Source of the DNA: Apostichopus japonicus
Taxonomy: Eukaryota > Echinodermata > Holothuroidea > Aspidochirotida > Stichopodidae
Assembly (NCBI RefSeq): GCF_037975245.1
Contig: NC_092580.1
Location: 8,965,001 to 9,029,000 of the forward strand
Direction: 5' to 3'
Length of the DNA stretch: 64,000 nucleotides
The notes under the pieces are model-generated. The model searched no databases, was not told where the DNA came from, and saw only the letters and a program-made list of their open reading frames with translations. This document shows positions 41,042-54,544 of the stretch, piece after piece. The position numbers and the translations under genes are program-made. Each line of letters starts with the position of its first letter. Positions within the stretch are counted from its first letter, which is position 1.

Positions 41042-42192
41042 ATTAAACGAATGTTCGACACCGATCAATCGAATGTGCGACACCTATCAATCAAATGTGC
41101 GACACCGATCAATCGAATGTTCGACACCCATCAATCGAATGTTCGACACCGATCAATCGAATGTTCGACACCCATCAATCGAATGTTCGACACCCATCAA
41201 TCGAATGTTCGACACCCATCAATCGAATGTTCGACACCGATCAACCGAATGTTCGACACCCATCAATCGAATGTTCGACACCCATCAATCGAATGTGCGA
41301 CACCTATCAATCGAATGTGCGACACAGATCAATCGAATGTTCGACACCGATCAATCGAATATACGACACCTATCAATCAAATGTGCGACATGGATCAATC
41401 CAATGTTCGACACCGATCAATCGAATGTTCAACACCGATCAATCGAATTAGCGGCACCGATCAATCAAATGTGTGGCACCGATCAATCGAATGTTCGACA
41501 CCCATCGATCGAATGTTCGACACCCATCGATCGAATGTTCGACACCGATCAATCGAATGTTCGACACCGATCAATCGAATGTTCGACACCCATCAATCGA
41601 ATGTTCGACACCCATTAATCGAATGTGCGACACCGATCAATCAAATGTTCGACACCGATCAATCGAATGTTCGACACCCATCAATCGAATGTTCGACACC
41701 CATCAATCGAATGTTCGACACCCATCAATCGAATGTTCGACACCGATCAATCGAATGTTTGACACCATCAATCGAATGTTCGACACCCATCAATCGAATG
41801 TGCGACACCGATCAATCAAATGTTCGACACCGATCAATCGAATGTTCGACACCCATCAATCGAATGTTCGACACCGATCAATCGAATGTGCGACACAGAT
41901 CAATCGAATGTCCGACAACCATCAACCGAATGTGCGACATCGATCAATCGAATGTTCGACACCGATCAATCGAATGTGCGACACCTATCAATCAAATGTG
42001 TGGCACCGATCAATCGAATGTTCGACACCGATCAATCGAATGTTCGACACCCATCAATCGAATGTTCGACACCGATCAATCGAATGTTCGACACCCATCA
42101 TTAGAATGTTCGACACCGATCAATCGAATGTGCGACACAGATCAATCGAATGTCCGACAACCATCAACCGAATGTGCGACATCGATCAATGG
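41042..42192 (+). repeat. Mosaic satellite, 41.0-42.2 kb
   Basis: It carries one standard cassette (CCTATC, standard run, AATATACG, GACATGG, TTCAACACC, AATTAGCGG), then a 21-bp unit at 41746, then a run like 30.0-30.3 kb with CATCAACCG and GACATCG units. The part 41.70-41.88 kb matches 58.02-58.20 kb including the 21-bp unit. A private ATTAGAATG unit lies near 42,100. I see no gene. Confidence 0.7.
41746..41766 (+). repeat. 21-bp monomer ending TTTGACACC
   Basis: One C is lost at the 3' end and C15 is changed to T. The following unit starts directly as ATCAATCG. The match is at 58064. Confidence 0.9.
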
Positions 42193-42646
42193 AATGTTCG
42201 ACACCGATCAATCGAATATACGACACCGATCAATCGAATGTGCGACACCCATTAATCGAATGTCCGACAACCATTAATCGAATGTTCGACAACGATCAGC
42301 CGAATATGCGATTCCTGTAAATCGAATGTTCGACAACCATTAATCGAATGTGCGACACAGATCAATCGAATGTGCGACACCTATCAATCGAATGTGCGAC
42401 ACAGATCAATCGAATGTTCGACACCGATCAATCGAATATACGACACCTATCAATCAAATGTGCGATATGGATCAATCAAATGTTCGACACCTATCAATCG
42501 AATGTTCGACACCGATCAATCGAATTTGCGGCACCGATCAATCGAATTTGCGGCACCGATCAATCAAATATGTGGCACCGATCAATCGAATGTTCGACAC
42601 CCATTAATCGAATGTTCGACACCCATCAATCGAATGTGCGACACAC

Positions 42647-42712
42647 ATCAATCGATGTGCTACACCGATTAAACGAATGTTCGACACCGGTAAAATCGAA
42701 TGTGCGGTACCG
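42647..42712 (+). repeat. Compensated 21+22+23 trio at 42.6 kb
   Basis: It is preceded by a shortened left flank (ATTAATCG, CATCAATCG). Its partner in 3.1-kb copy 2 is at 45726. Confidence 0.9.
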
Positions 42713-43944
42713 ATGAATCGAATATGCGACACCCATTAATCGAATGTTCGACACCGATCAATCGAATGTTCGACAACCATCAAACGAATGTGCGACACCC
42801 ATCAATCGAATGTGCGACACCCATTAATCGAATGTCCGACAACCATCAATCGAATGTTCGACAACGATCAGCCGAATATGCGACCCCTATCAATCGAATG
42901 TTCGACAACCATCAATCGAATGTGCGACATGGATCAATCGAATGTTCGACACCTATCAATCGAATGTTCGACACCGATCAATCGAATTTGCGGCACCGAT
43001 CAATCGAATGTTCGACACCGATCAATCGAATGTTCAACACCCATCAATCGAATGTTCGACACCCATCGATCGAATGTTCGACACCGATCAATCGAATGTT
43101 CGACACCCATCAATCGAATGTTCGACACCGATCAATCGAATTTGCGGCACCGATCAATCGAATGTTCGACACCAATCGACCGAATGTGCGACAACCATCA
43201 ATCGAATGTGCGACACCAATTAAACGAATGTTCGACACCGATTAAACGAATGTTCGACACCGATCAATCGAATGTGCGACACCTATCAATCAAATGTGCG
43301 ACACCGATCAATCGAATGTTCGACACCCATCAATCGAATGTTCGACACCGATCAATCGAATGTTCGACACCCATCAATCGAATGTTCGACACCCATCAAT
43401 CGAATGTTCGACACCCATCAATCGAATGTTCGACACCGATCAATCGAATGTTCGACACCCATCAATCGAATGTTCGACACCCATCAATCAAATGTGCGAC
43501 ATGGATCAATCCAATGTTCGACACCGATCAATCGAATGTTCAACACCGATCAATCGAATTAGCGGCACCGATCAATCGAATGTGTGGCACCGATCAATCG
43601 AATGTTCGACACCCATCGATCGAATGTTCGACACCCATCAGTCGAATGTTCGACACCCATCAATCGAATGTGCGACACCTATCAATCGAATGTGCGACAC
43701 AGATCAATCGAATGTTCGACACCGATCAATCGAATATACGACACCTATCAATCAAATGTGCGACATGGATCAATCGAATGTTCGACACCGATCAATCGAA
43801 TGTTCAACACCGATCAATCGAATTAGCGGCACCGATCAATCAAATGTGTGGCACCGATCAATCGAATGTTCGACACCCATCGATCGAATGTTCGACACCC
43901 ATCAATCGAATGTTCGACACCCATCAATCGAATGTGCGACACAC

Positions 43945-43965
43945 ATCAATCGATGTGCTACACCG
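43945..43965 (+). repeat. Chimeric 21-bp unit: trio left flank, class 1 right flank
   Basis: The left side has ACACATC as in the trios. The right side goes from ATTAAACG straight to GGTCAATCGAATATACG, which belongs to class 1. The two class 1 monomers GCTGCACC and GATTAAGCG are absent, and so is GTAAAATCG. The same chimera is at 47024, its duplicate. Confidence 0.85.
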
Positions 43966-44449
43966 ATTAAACGAATGTTCGACACCGGTCAATCGAATAT
44001 ACGACACCTATCAATCAAATGTGCGACATGGATCAATCAAATCTTCGACACCGATCAATCGAATGTTCGACACCGATCAATCGAATTTGCGGCACCGATC
44101 AATCAAATGTGTGGCACCGATCAATCGAATGTTCGACACCGATCAATCGAATGTTCGACACCCATCAATCGAATGTTCGACACCCATTAATCGAATGTTC
44201 GACACCGATCAATCGAATGTTCGACACCGATCAATCGAATGTTCGACACCCATCAATCGAATGTTCGACACCCATTAATCGAATGTTCGACACCGATCAA
44301 TCGAATGTTCGACACCGATCAATCGAATGTTCGACACCCATCAATCGAATGTTCGACACCCATCAATCGAATGTTCGACACCCATCAATCGAATGTTCGA
44401 CACCCATCAATCGAATGTTCGACACCCATCAATCGAATGTGCGACACAC

Positions 44450-44515
44450 ATCAATCGATGTGCTACACCGATTAAACGAATGTTCGACACCGGTAAAATC
44501 GAATGTGCGGTACCG
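44450..44515 (+). repeat. Compensated 21+22+23 trio at 44.4 kb
   Basis: It follows a run of five C-ending standard monomers, as do the copies at 35917, 47529, 54479 and 63561. Confidence 0.9.
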
Positions 44516-45725
44516 ATGAATCGAATATGCGACACCCATTAATCGAATGTTCGACACCGATCAATCGAATGTTCGACAACCATCAAACGAATGTGCGACA
44601 CCCATCAATCGAATGTGCGACACCCATTAATCGAATGTCCGACAACCATCAATCGAATGTTCGACAACGATCAGCCGAATATGCGACCCCTATCAATCGA
44701 ATGTTCGACAACCATCAATCGAATGTGCGACATGGATCAATCGAATGTTCGACACCTATCAATCGAATGTTCGACACCGATCAATCGAATTTGCGGCACC
44801 GATCAATCGAATTTGCGGCACCGATCAATCAAATGTGTGGCACCGATCAATCGAATGTTCGACACCAATCAATCGAATGTTCGACACCCATCAATCGAAT
44901 GTTCGACACCGATCAATCGAATATACGACACCGATCAATCGAATGTGCGACACCCATTAATCGAATGTCCGACAACCATTAATCGAATGTTCGACAACGA
45001 TCAGCCGAATATGCGATTCCTGTCAATCGAATGTTCGACAACCATCAATCGAATGTGCGACACAGATCAATCGAATGTGCGAGACCTATCAATCGAATGT
45101 GCGACACAGATCAATCGAATGTTCGACACCGATCAATCGAATATGCGACACCTATCAATCAAATGTGCGACATGGATCAATCCAATGTTCGACACCGATC
45201 AATCGAATGTTCGACACCGATCAATCGAATTAGCGGCACCGATCAATCAAATGTGTGGCACCGATCAATCGAATGTTCGACACCGATCAATCGAATGTTC
45301 GACACCGATCAATCGAATATACGACACCGATCAATCGAATGTGCGACACCCATTAATCGAATGTCCGACAACCATTAATCGAATGTTCGACAACGATCAG
45401 CCGAATATGCGATTCCTGTAAATCGAATGTTCGACAACCATTAATCGAATGTGCGACACAGATCAATCGAATGTGCGACACCTATCAATCGAATGTTCGA
45501 CACCGATCAATCGAATATACGACACCTATCAATCAAATGTGCGATATGGATCAATCAAATGTTCGACACCTATCAATCGAATGTTCGACACCGATCAATC
45601 GAATTTGCGGCACCGATCAATCGAATTTGCGGCACCGATCAATCAAATATGTGGCACCGATCAATCGAATGTTCGACACCCATTAATCGAATGTTCGACA
45701 CCCATCAATCGAATGTGCGACACAC

Positions 45726-45791
45726 ATCAATCGATGTGCTACACCGATTAAACGAATGTTCGACACCGGTAAAATCGAATGTGCGGTACCG
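45726..45791 (+). repeat. Compensated 21+22+23 trio at 45.7 kb
   Basis: This is the duplicate of 42647 at +3,079, with the same shortened left flank. Confidence 0.9.
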
Positions 45792-47528
45792 ATGAATCGA
45801 ATATGCGACACCCATTAATCGAATGTTCGACACCGATCAATCGAATGTTCGACAACCATCAAACGAATGTGCGACACCCATCAATCGAATGTGCGACACC
45901 CATTAATCGAATGTCCGACAACCATCAATCGAATGTTCGACAACGATCAGCCGAATATGCGACCCCTATCAATCGAATGTTCGACAACCATCAATCGAAT
46001 GTGCGACATGGATCAATCGAATGTTCGACACCTATCAATCGAATGTTCGACACCGATCAATCGAATTTGCGGCACCGATCAATCGAATGTTCGACACCGA
46101 TCAATCGAATGTTCAACACCCATCAATCGAATGTTCGACACCCATCGATCGAATGTTCGACACCGATCAATCGAATGTTCGACACCCATCAATCGAATGT
46201 TCGACACCGATCAATCGAATTTGCGGCACCGATCAATCGAATGTTCGACACCAATCGACCGAATGTGCGACAACCATCAATCGAATGTGCGACACCAATT
46301 AAACGAATGTTCGACACCGATTAAACGAATGTTCGACACCGATCAATCGAATGTGCGACACCTATCAATCAAATGTGCGACACCGATCAATCGAATGTTC
46401 GACACCCATCAATCGAATGTTCGACACCGATCAATCGAATGTTCGACACCCATCAATCGAATGTTCGACACCCATCAATCGAATGTTCGACACCCATCAA
46501 TCGAATGTTCGACACCGATCAATCGAATGTTCGACACCCATCAATCGAATGTTCGACACCCATCAATCAAATGTGCGACATGGATCAATCCAATGTTCGA
46601 CACCGATCAATCGAATGTTCAACACCGATCAATCGAATTAGCGGCACCGATCAATCGAATGTGTGGCACCGATCAATCGAATGTTCGACACCCATCGATC
46701 GAATGTTCGACACCCATCAGTCGAATGTTCGACACCCATCAATCGAATGTGCGACACCTATCAATCGAATGTGCGACACAGATCAATCGAATGTTCGACA
46801 CCGATCAATCGAATATACGACACCTATCAATCAAATGTGCGACATGGATCAATCGAATGTTCGACACCGATCAATCGAATGTTCAACACCGAACAATCGA
46901 ATTAGCGGCACCGATCAATCAAATGTGTGGCACCGATCAATCGAATGTTCGACACCCATCGATCGAATGTTCGACACCCATCAATCGAATGTTCGACACC
47001 CATCAATCGAATGTGCGACACACATCAATCGATGTGCTACACCGATTAAACGAATGTTCGACACCGGTCAATCGAATATACGACACCTATCAATCAAATG
47101 TGCGACATGGATCAATCAAATCTTCGACACCGATCAATCGAATGTTCGACACCGATCAATCGAATTTGCGGCACCGATCAATCAAATGTGTGGCACCGAT
47201 CAATCGAATGTTCGACACCGATCAATCGAATGTTCGACACCCATCAATCGAATGTTCGACACCCATTAATCGAATGTTCGACACCGATCAATCGAATGTT
47301 CGACACCGATCAATCGAATGTTCGACACCCATCAATCGAATGTTCGACACCCATTAATCGAATGTTCGACACCGATCAATCGAATGTTCGACACCGATCA
47401 ATCGAATGTTCGACACCCATCAATCGAATGTTCGACACCCATCAATCGAATGTTCGACACCCATCAATCGAATGTTCGACACCCATCAATCGAATGTTCG
47501 ACACCCATCAATCGAATGTGCGACACAC

Positions 47529-47594
47529 ATCAATCGATGTGCTACACCGATTAAACGAATGTTCGACACCGGTAAAATCGAATGTGCGGTACCG
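47529..47594 (+). repeat. Compensated 21+22+23 trio at 47.5 kb
   Basis: This is the duplicate of 44450 at +3,079 and of 39700 at +7,829. Confidence 0.9.
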
Positions 47595-48372
47595 ATGAAT
47601 CGAATATGCGACACCCATTAATCGAATGTTCGACACCGATCAATCGAATGTTCGACAACCATCAAACGAATGTGCGACACCCATCAATCGAATGTGCGAC
47701 ACCCATTAATCGAATGTCCGACAACCATCAATCGAATGTTCGACAACGATCAGCCGAATATGCGACCCCTATCAATCGAATGTTCGACAACCATCAATCG
47801 AATGTGCGACATGGATCAATCGAATGTTCGACACCTATCAATCGAATGTTCGACACCGATCAATCGAATTTGCGGCACCGATCAATCGAATTTGCGGCAC
47901 CGATCAATCAAATGTGTGGCACCGATCAATCGAATGTTCGACACCAATCAATCGAATGTTCGACACCCATCAATCGAATGTTCGACACCGATCAATCGAA
48001 TATACGACACCGATCAATCGAATGTGCGACACCCATTAATCGAATGTCCGACAACCATTAATCGAATGTTCGACAACGATCAGCCGAATATGCGATTCCT
48101 GTCAATCGAATGTTCGACAACCATCAATCGAATGTGCGACACAGATCAATCGAATGTGCGAGACCTATCAATCGAATGTGCGACACAGATCAATCAAATG
48201 TTCGACACCGATCAATCGAATATACGACACCTATGAATCAAATGTGCGACATGGATCAATCCAATGTTCGACACCGATCAATCGAATGTTCGACACCGAT
48301 CAATCGAATTAGCGGCACCGATCAATCAAATGTGTGGCACCGATCAATCGAATGTTCGACACCGATCAATCG

Positions 48373-49769
48373 AATGTTCGACACCGATCAATCGAATGTT
48401 CGACACCCATTAATCGAATCTTCGACACCGATCAATCGAATGTTCGACACCGTTCAATCGAATGTTCGACACCAATCAATCGAATGTTCGACACCCATCG
48501 ATCGAATGTTCGACACCGATCAATCGAATGTTCGACACCCATCAATCGAATGTTCGACACCGATCAATCGAATTTGCGGCACCGATCAATCGAATGTTCG
48601 ACACCAATCGACCGAATGTGCGACAACCATCAATCGAATGTGCGACACCAATTAAACGAATGTTCGACACCGATTAAACGAATGTTCGACACCGATCAAT
48701 CGAATGTCCGACACCTATCAATCAAATGTGCGACACCGATCAATCGAATGTTCGACACCCATCAATCGAATGTTCGACACCGATCAATCGAATTAGCGGC
48801 ACCGATCAATCAAATATGTGGCACCGATCAATCGAATGTTCGACACCCATCGATCGAATGTTCGACACCCATCGATCGAATGTTCGACACCGATCAATCG
48901 AATGTTCGACACCGATCAATCGAATGTTTGACACCCATCAATCGAATGTTCGACACCCATTAATCGAATGTGCGACACCGATCAATCAAATGTTCGACAC
49001 CGATCAATCGAATGTTCGACACCCATCAATCGAATGTTCGACACCGATCAATCGAATGTGCGACACAGATCAATCGAATGTCCGACAACCATCAACCGAA
49101 TGTGCGAACTCGATCAATCGAATGTTCGACACAGATCAATCGAATATACGACACCGATCAATCGAATGTGCGACACCCATTAATCGAATGTCCGACAACC
49201 ATTAATCGAATGTTCGACAACGATCAGCCGAATATGCGATTCCTGTCAATCGAATGTTCGACAACCATCAATCGAATGTGCGACACAGATCAATCGAATT
49301 TGCGGCACCGATCAATCGAATGTTCGACACCAATCGACCGAATGTGCGACAACCATCAATCGAATGTGCGACACCAATTAAACGAATGTTCGACACCGAT
49401 TAAACGAATGTTCGACACCGATCAATCGAATGTGCGACACCTATCAATCAAATGTGCGACACCGATCAATCGAATGTTCGACACCCATCAATCGAATGTT
49501 CGACACCGATCAATCGAATGTTCGACACCCATCAATCGAATGTTCGACACCCATCAATCGAATGTTCGACACCCATCAATCGAATGTTCGACACCGATCA
49601 ATCGAATGTTCGACACCCATCAATCGAATGTTCGACACCCATCAATCGAATGTGCGACACCCATCAATCGAATGTGCGACACAGATCAATCGAATGTTCG
49701 ACACCGATCAATCGAATATACGACACCGATCAATCGAATGTTCGACACCGATCAATCGAATGTTCGACA
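48373..49769 (+). repeat. Mosaic satellite, 48.4-49.8 kb
   Basis: It joins a continuation of the 40.5-kb-type sequence (to about 48.56 kb, +7,829 offset) to cassettes with CAATCGACCG units at 48607 and 49333. Rare units are GTCCGACACC at about 48,708, GCGAACTCGATC at about 49,106 (also near 57,132) and a GATTCCTGT block at about 49,238. I see no gene. Confidence 0.7.
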
Positions 49770-50959
49770 CCAATCAATCGAATGTTCGACACCCATCGAT
49801 CGAATGTTCGACACCGATCAATCGAATGTTCGACACCCATCAATCGAATGTTCGACACCGATCAATCGAATTTGCGGCACCGATCAATCGAATGTTCGAC
49901 ACCAATCGACCGAATGTGCGACAACCATCAATCGAATGTGCGACACCAATTAAACGAATGTTCGACACCGATTAAACGAATGTTCGACACCGATCAATCG
50001 AATGTGCGACACCTATCAATCAAATGTGCGACACCGATCAATCGAATGTTCGACACCCATCAATCGAATGTTCGACACCGATCAATCGAATGTTCGACAC
50101 CCATCAATCGAATGTTCGACACCCATCAATCGAATGTTCGACACCCATCAATCGAATGTTCGACACCGATCAATCGAATGTTCGACACCCATCAATCGAA
50201 TGTTCGACACCCATCAATCGAATGTGCGACACCTATCAATCGAATGTGCGACACAGATCAATCGAATGTTCGACACCGATCAATCGAATATACGACACCT
50301 ATCAATCAAGTGTGCGACATGGATCAATCCAATGTTCGACACCGATCAATCGAATGTTCAACACCGATCAATCGAATTAGCGGCACCGATCAATCAAATG
50401 TGTGGCACCGATCAATCGAATGTTCGACACCCATCGATCGAATGTTCGACACCCATCGATCGAATGTTCGACACCGATCAATCGAATGTTCGACACCGAT
50501 CAATCGAATGTTTGACACCCATCAATCGAATGTTCGACACCGATCAATCGAATGTGCGACACCGATCAATCGAATGTTCGACACCCATCAATCGAATGTT
50601 CGACACCCATGAATCGAATGTTCGACACCGATCAATCGAATGTTCGACACCTATCAACCGAATGTGCGACACAGATCAATCGATGTGCTACACCGATTAA
50701 ACGAATGTTCGACACCGATCAATCGAATGTGCTGCACCGATTAAGCGAATGTTCGACACCGGTCAATCGAATATACGACACCGATCAATCAAATGTGCGA
50801 CATGGATCAATCAAATCTTCGACACCGATCAATCGAATGTTCGACACCGATCAATCGAATGTGCGACAGAGATCAATCGAATGTCCGACAACCATCAACC
50901 TAATATACGACACCGATCAATCGAATGTGCGTCATGGATCAATCGAATGTTCGACACCT

Positions 50960-50980
50960 ATCATCCAATGTTCGACACCG
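50960..50980 (+). repeat. 21-bp monomer starting ATCATCC
   Basis: One A is lost from ATCAATCC. It lies next to the only CCTAATATACG and GCGTCATGG units of domain V. The duplicate is at 59404 (+8,444). Confidence 0.9.
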
Positions 50981-52124
50981 ATCAATCGAATTTGCGGCAC
51001 CGATCAATCAAATGTGTGGCACAGATAAATCGAATGTTCGACACCGATCAATCGAATGTGCGAAACCCATCAATCGGATGTTCGACACCCTTCAATCGAA
51101 TGTTCGACACCGATCAATCGAATGTTCGACACCAATCGACCGAATGTGCGACAACCATCAATCGAATGTGCGACACCGATTAAACGAATGTTCGACACCG
51201 ATTAAACGAATGTTCGACACCGATCAATCGAATGTGCGACACCGATCAATCGAATGTTCGACACCCATCAATCAAATGTGCGACATGGATCAATCAAATG
51301 TTCGACACCTATCAATCGAATGTTCGACACCGATCAATCGAATTTGCGGCACCGATCAATCGAATTTGCGGCACCGATCAATCAAATGTGTGGCACCGAT
51401 CAATCGAATGTTCGACACCGATCAATCGAATGTTCGACACCCATCAATCGAATGTTCGACACCGATCAATCGAATGTTCGACACCCATCAATCGAATGTT
51501 CGACACCGATCAATCGAATGTGCGACACAGATCAATCGAATGTCCGACAACCATCAACCGAATGTGCAACATCGATCAATCGAATGTTCGACACCGATCA
51601 ATCGAATATACGACACCGATCAATCGAATGTGCGACACCCATTAATCGAATGTCCGACAACCATTAATCGAATGTTCGACAACGATCAGCCGAATATGCG
51701 ATTCCTGTCAATCGAATGTTCGACAACCATCAATCGAATGTGCGACACAGATCAATCGAATGTGCGAGACCTATCAATCGAATGTGCGACACAGATCAAT
51801 CGAATGTTCGACACCGATCAATCGAATATACGACACCTATCAATCAAATGTGCGACATGGATCAATCCAATGTTCGACACCGATCAATCGAAGGTTCGAC
51901 ACCGATCAATCGAATTAGCGGCACCGATCAATCAAATGTGTGGCACCGATCAATCGAATGTTCGACACCGATCAATCGAATGTTCGACACCGATCAATCG
52001 AATGTTCGACACCGATCAATCGAATGTTCGACACCGATCAATCGAATGTTCGACACCGATCAATCGAATGTTCGACACCCATCAATCGAATGTTCGACAC
52101 CCATCGATCGAATGTTCGACACCG

Positions 52125-52147
52125 ATCAATCGAATGTTCGACACCCG
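52125..52147 (+). repeat. 23-bp monomer ending ACACCCG
   Basis: One extra C before the final G, +1 in register. It looks like a fusion of the C-ending and G-ending types. Confidence 0.9.
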
Positions 52148-54478
52148 ATCAATCGAATGTTCGACACCCATCCATCGAATGTTCGACACCCATTAATCGA
52201 ATGTTCGACACCGATCAATCGAATTTGCGGCACCGATCAATCGAATGTTCGACACCAATCGACCGAATGTGCGACAACCATTAATCGAATGTGCGACACC
52301 AATTAAACGAATGTTCGACACCGATTAAACGAATGTTCGACACCGTTCAATCGAATGTGCGACACCGATCAATCGAATGTTCGACACCCATCAATCAAAT
52401 GTGCGACATGGATCAATCAAATGTTCGACACCTATCAATCGAATGTTCGACACCGATCAATCGAATTTGCGACACCGATCAATCGAATTTGCGGCACCGA
52501 TCAATCAAATGTGTGGCACCGATCAATCGAATGTTCGACACCGATCAATCGAATGTGCGACACAGATCAATCGAATGTCCGACAACCATCAACCGAATGT
52601 GCAACATCGATCAATCGAATGTTCGACACCGATCAATCGAGTATACGACACCGATCAATCGAATGTGCGACACCCATTAATCGAATGTCCGACAACCATT
52701 AATCGAATGTTCGACAACGATCAGCCGAATATGCGATTCCTGTCAATCGAATGTTCGACACCCATCAATCGAATGTGCGACACAGATCAATCGAATGTGC
52801 GAGACCTATCAATCGAATGTGCGACACAGATCAATCGAATGTTCGACACCGATCAATCGAATATACGACACCTATCAATCAAATGTGTGGCACCGATCAA
52901 TCGAATGTTCGACACCGATCAATCGAATGTTCGACACCGATCAATCGAATGTTCGACACCCATCAATCGAATCTTCGACACCGATCAATCGAATGTTCGA
53001 CACCGATCAATCGAATGTTCGACACCCATCAATCGAATGTTCGACACCCATCGATCGAATGTTCGACACCCATCAATCGAATGTTCGACACCGATCAATC
53101 GAATGTTCGACACCCATCAATCGAATGTTCGACACCCATTAATCGAATGTTCGACACCGATCAATCGAATTTGCGGCACCGATCAATCGAATGTTCGACA
53201 CCCATCGACCGAATGTGCGACACCCATCAATCGAATGTGCGACACAGATCAATCGAATGTCCGACAACCATCAATCGAATGTTCGACACCGATCAATCGA
53301 ATGTTCGACACCCATCAATCGAATGTTCGACACCGATCAATCGAATGTTCGACACCCATCAATCGAATGTTCGACACCCATCAATCGAATGTGCGACACC
53401 GATCAATCAAATGTTCGACACCGATCAATCGAATGTTCGACACCGATCAATCGAATTTGCGGCACCGATCAATCAAATGTTTGGCACCGGTCAATCGAAT
53501 GTTCGACACCGATCAATCGAATGTTCGACACCGATCGACCGAATGTGCGACAACCATCAATCGAATGTGCGACACCAATTAATCGAATGTTCGACACCGA
53601 TTAAACGAATGTTCAACACCGATCAATCGAATGTGCGACACCTATCAATCAAATGTGCGACACCGATCAATCGAATGTTCGACACCCATCAATCGAATGT
53701 TCGACACCCATGAATCGAATGTTCGACACCGATCAATCGAATGTTCGACACCGATCAATCGAATGTTCGACACCCATCAATCGAATGTTCGACACCCATC
53801 AATCGAATGTTCGACACCGATCAATCGAATGTTCGGCACCGATCAATCGAATGTGTGGCACCGATCAATCGAATGTTTGACGCCGATCAATCGAATGTTC
53901 GACTTCTATCAACCGAATGTGCGACACAGATCAATCGATGTGCTACACCGATTAAACGAATGTTCGACACCGATCAATCGAATGTGCTGCACCGATTAAG
54001 CGAATGTTCGACACCGGTCAATCGAATGTACGACACCTATCAATCAAATGTGCGACATGGATCAATCAAATCTTCGACACCGATCAATCGAATGTTCGAC
54101 ACCGATCAATAGAATTTGCGGCACCGATCAATCAAATGTGTGGCACCGATCAATCGAATGTTCGACACCGATCAATCGAATGTTCGACACCCATCAATCG
54201 AATGTTCGACACCCATTAATCGAATGTTCGACACCGATCAATCGAATGTTCGACACCGATCAATCGAATGTTCGACACCCATCAATCGAATGTTCGACAC
54301 CCATTAATCGAATGTTCGACACCGATCAATCGAATGTTCGACACCGATCAATCGAATGTTCGACACCCATCAATCGAATGTTCGACACCCATCAATCGAA
54401 TGTTCGACACCCATCAATCGAATGTTCGACACCCATCAATCGAATGTTCGACACCCATCAATCGAATGTGCGACACAC

Positions 54479-54544
54479 ATCAATCGATGTGCTACACCGA
54501 TTAAACGAAAGTTCGACACCGGTAAAATCGAATGTGCGGTACCG
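54479..54544 (+). repeat. Compensated 21+22+23 trio at 54.5 kb
   Basis: It lies +18,562 from 35917 and shares its CGAAAGTTCG middle unit. Confidence 0.9.

Larger units (their letters stand above)
42193..45293 (+). repeat. 3.1-kb tandem duplication, copy 1
   Basis: It is 3,101 bp, or 141 monomers minus one uncompensated 21-bp unit (43945). Two 21+22+23 trios (42647 and 44450) leave the register unchanged. Internal landmarks are GATATGGATCAATC at 42464 without a stub, GATTCCTGTAAATCG near 42,317, and two AATTAGCGG blocks near 43,560 and 43,825. Confidence 0.9.
45294..48372 (+). repeat. 3.1-kb tandem duplication, copy 2
   Basis: It is 3,079 bp and lacks one monomer of copy 1 (the ACAGATC unit at about 42.40 kb). 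Elsewhere the offset is a constant 3,079 from 42.70/45.78 kb to 45.29/48.37 kb. A private change is GAACAATCG at about 46,892. Its last 260 bp resemble 40.3-40.5 kb more than copy 1 does (CCTATGAATC, AATATACG), so the tail has mixed ancestry. Confidence 0.9.

Noticed and set aside
40505-42277. Long + strand open frames as genes for repetitive proteins
   Set aside because: Overlapping frames are open equally, starts fall at arbitrary ATG triplets of the monomer, ends coincide with random variants, and there is no promoter, splice or non-repeat domain. They follow from monomer composition.
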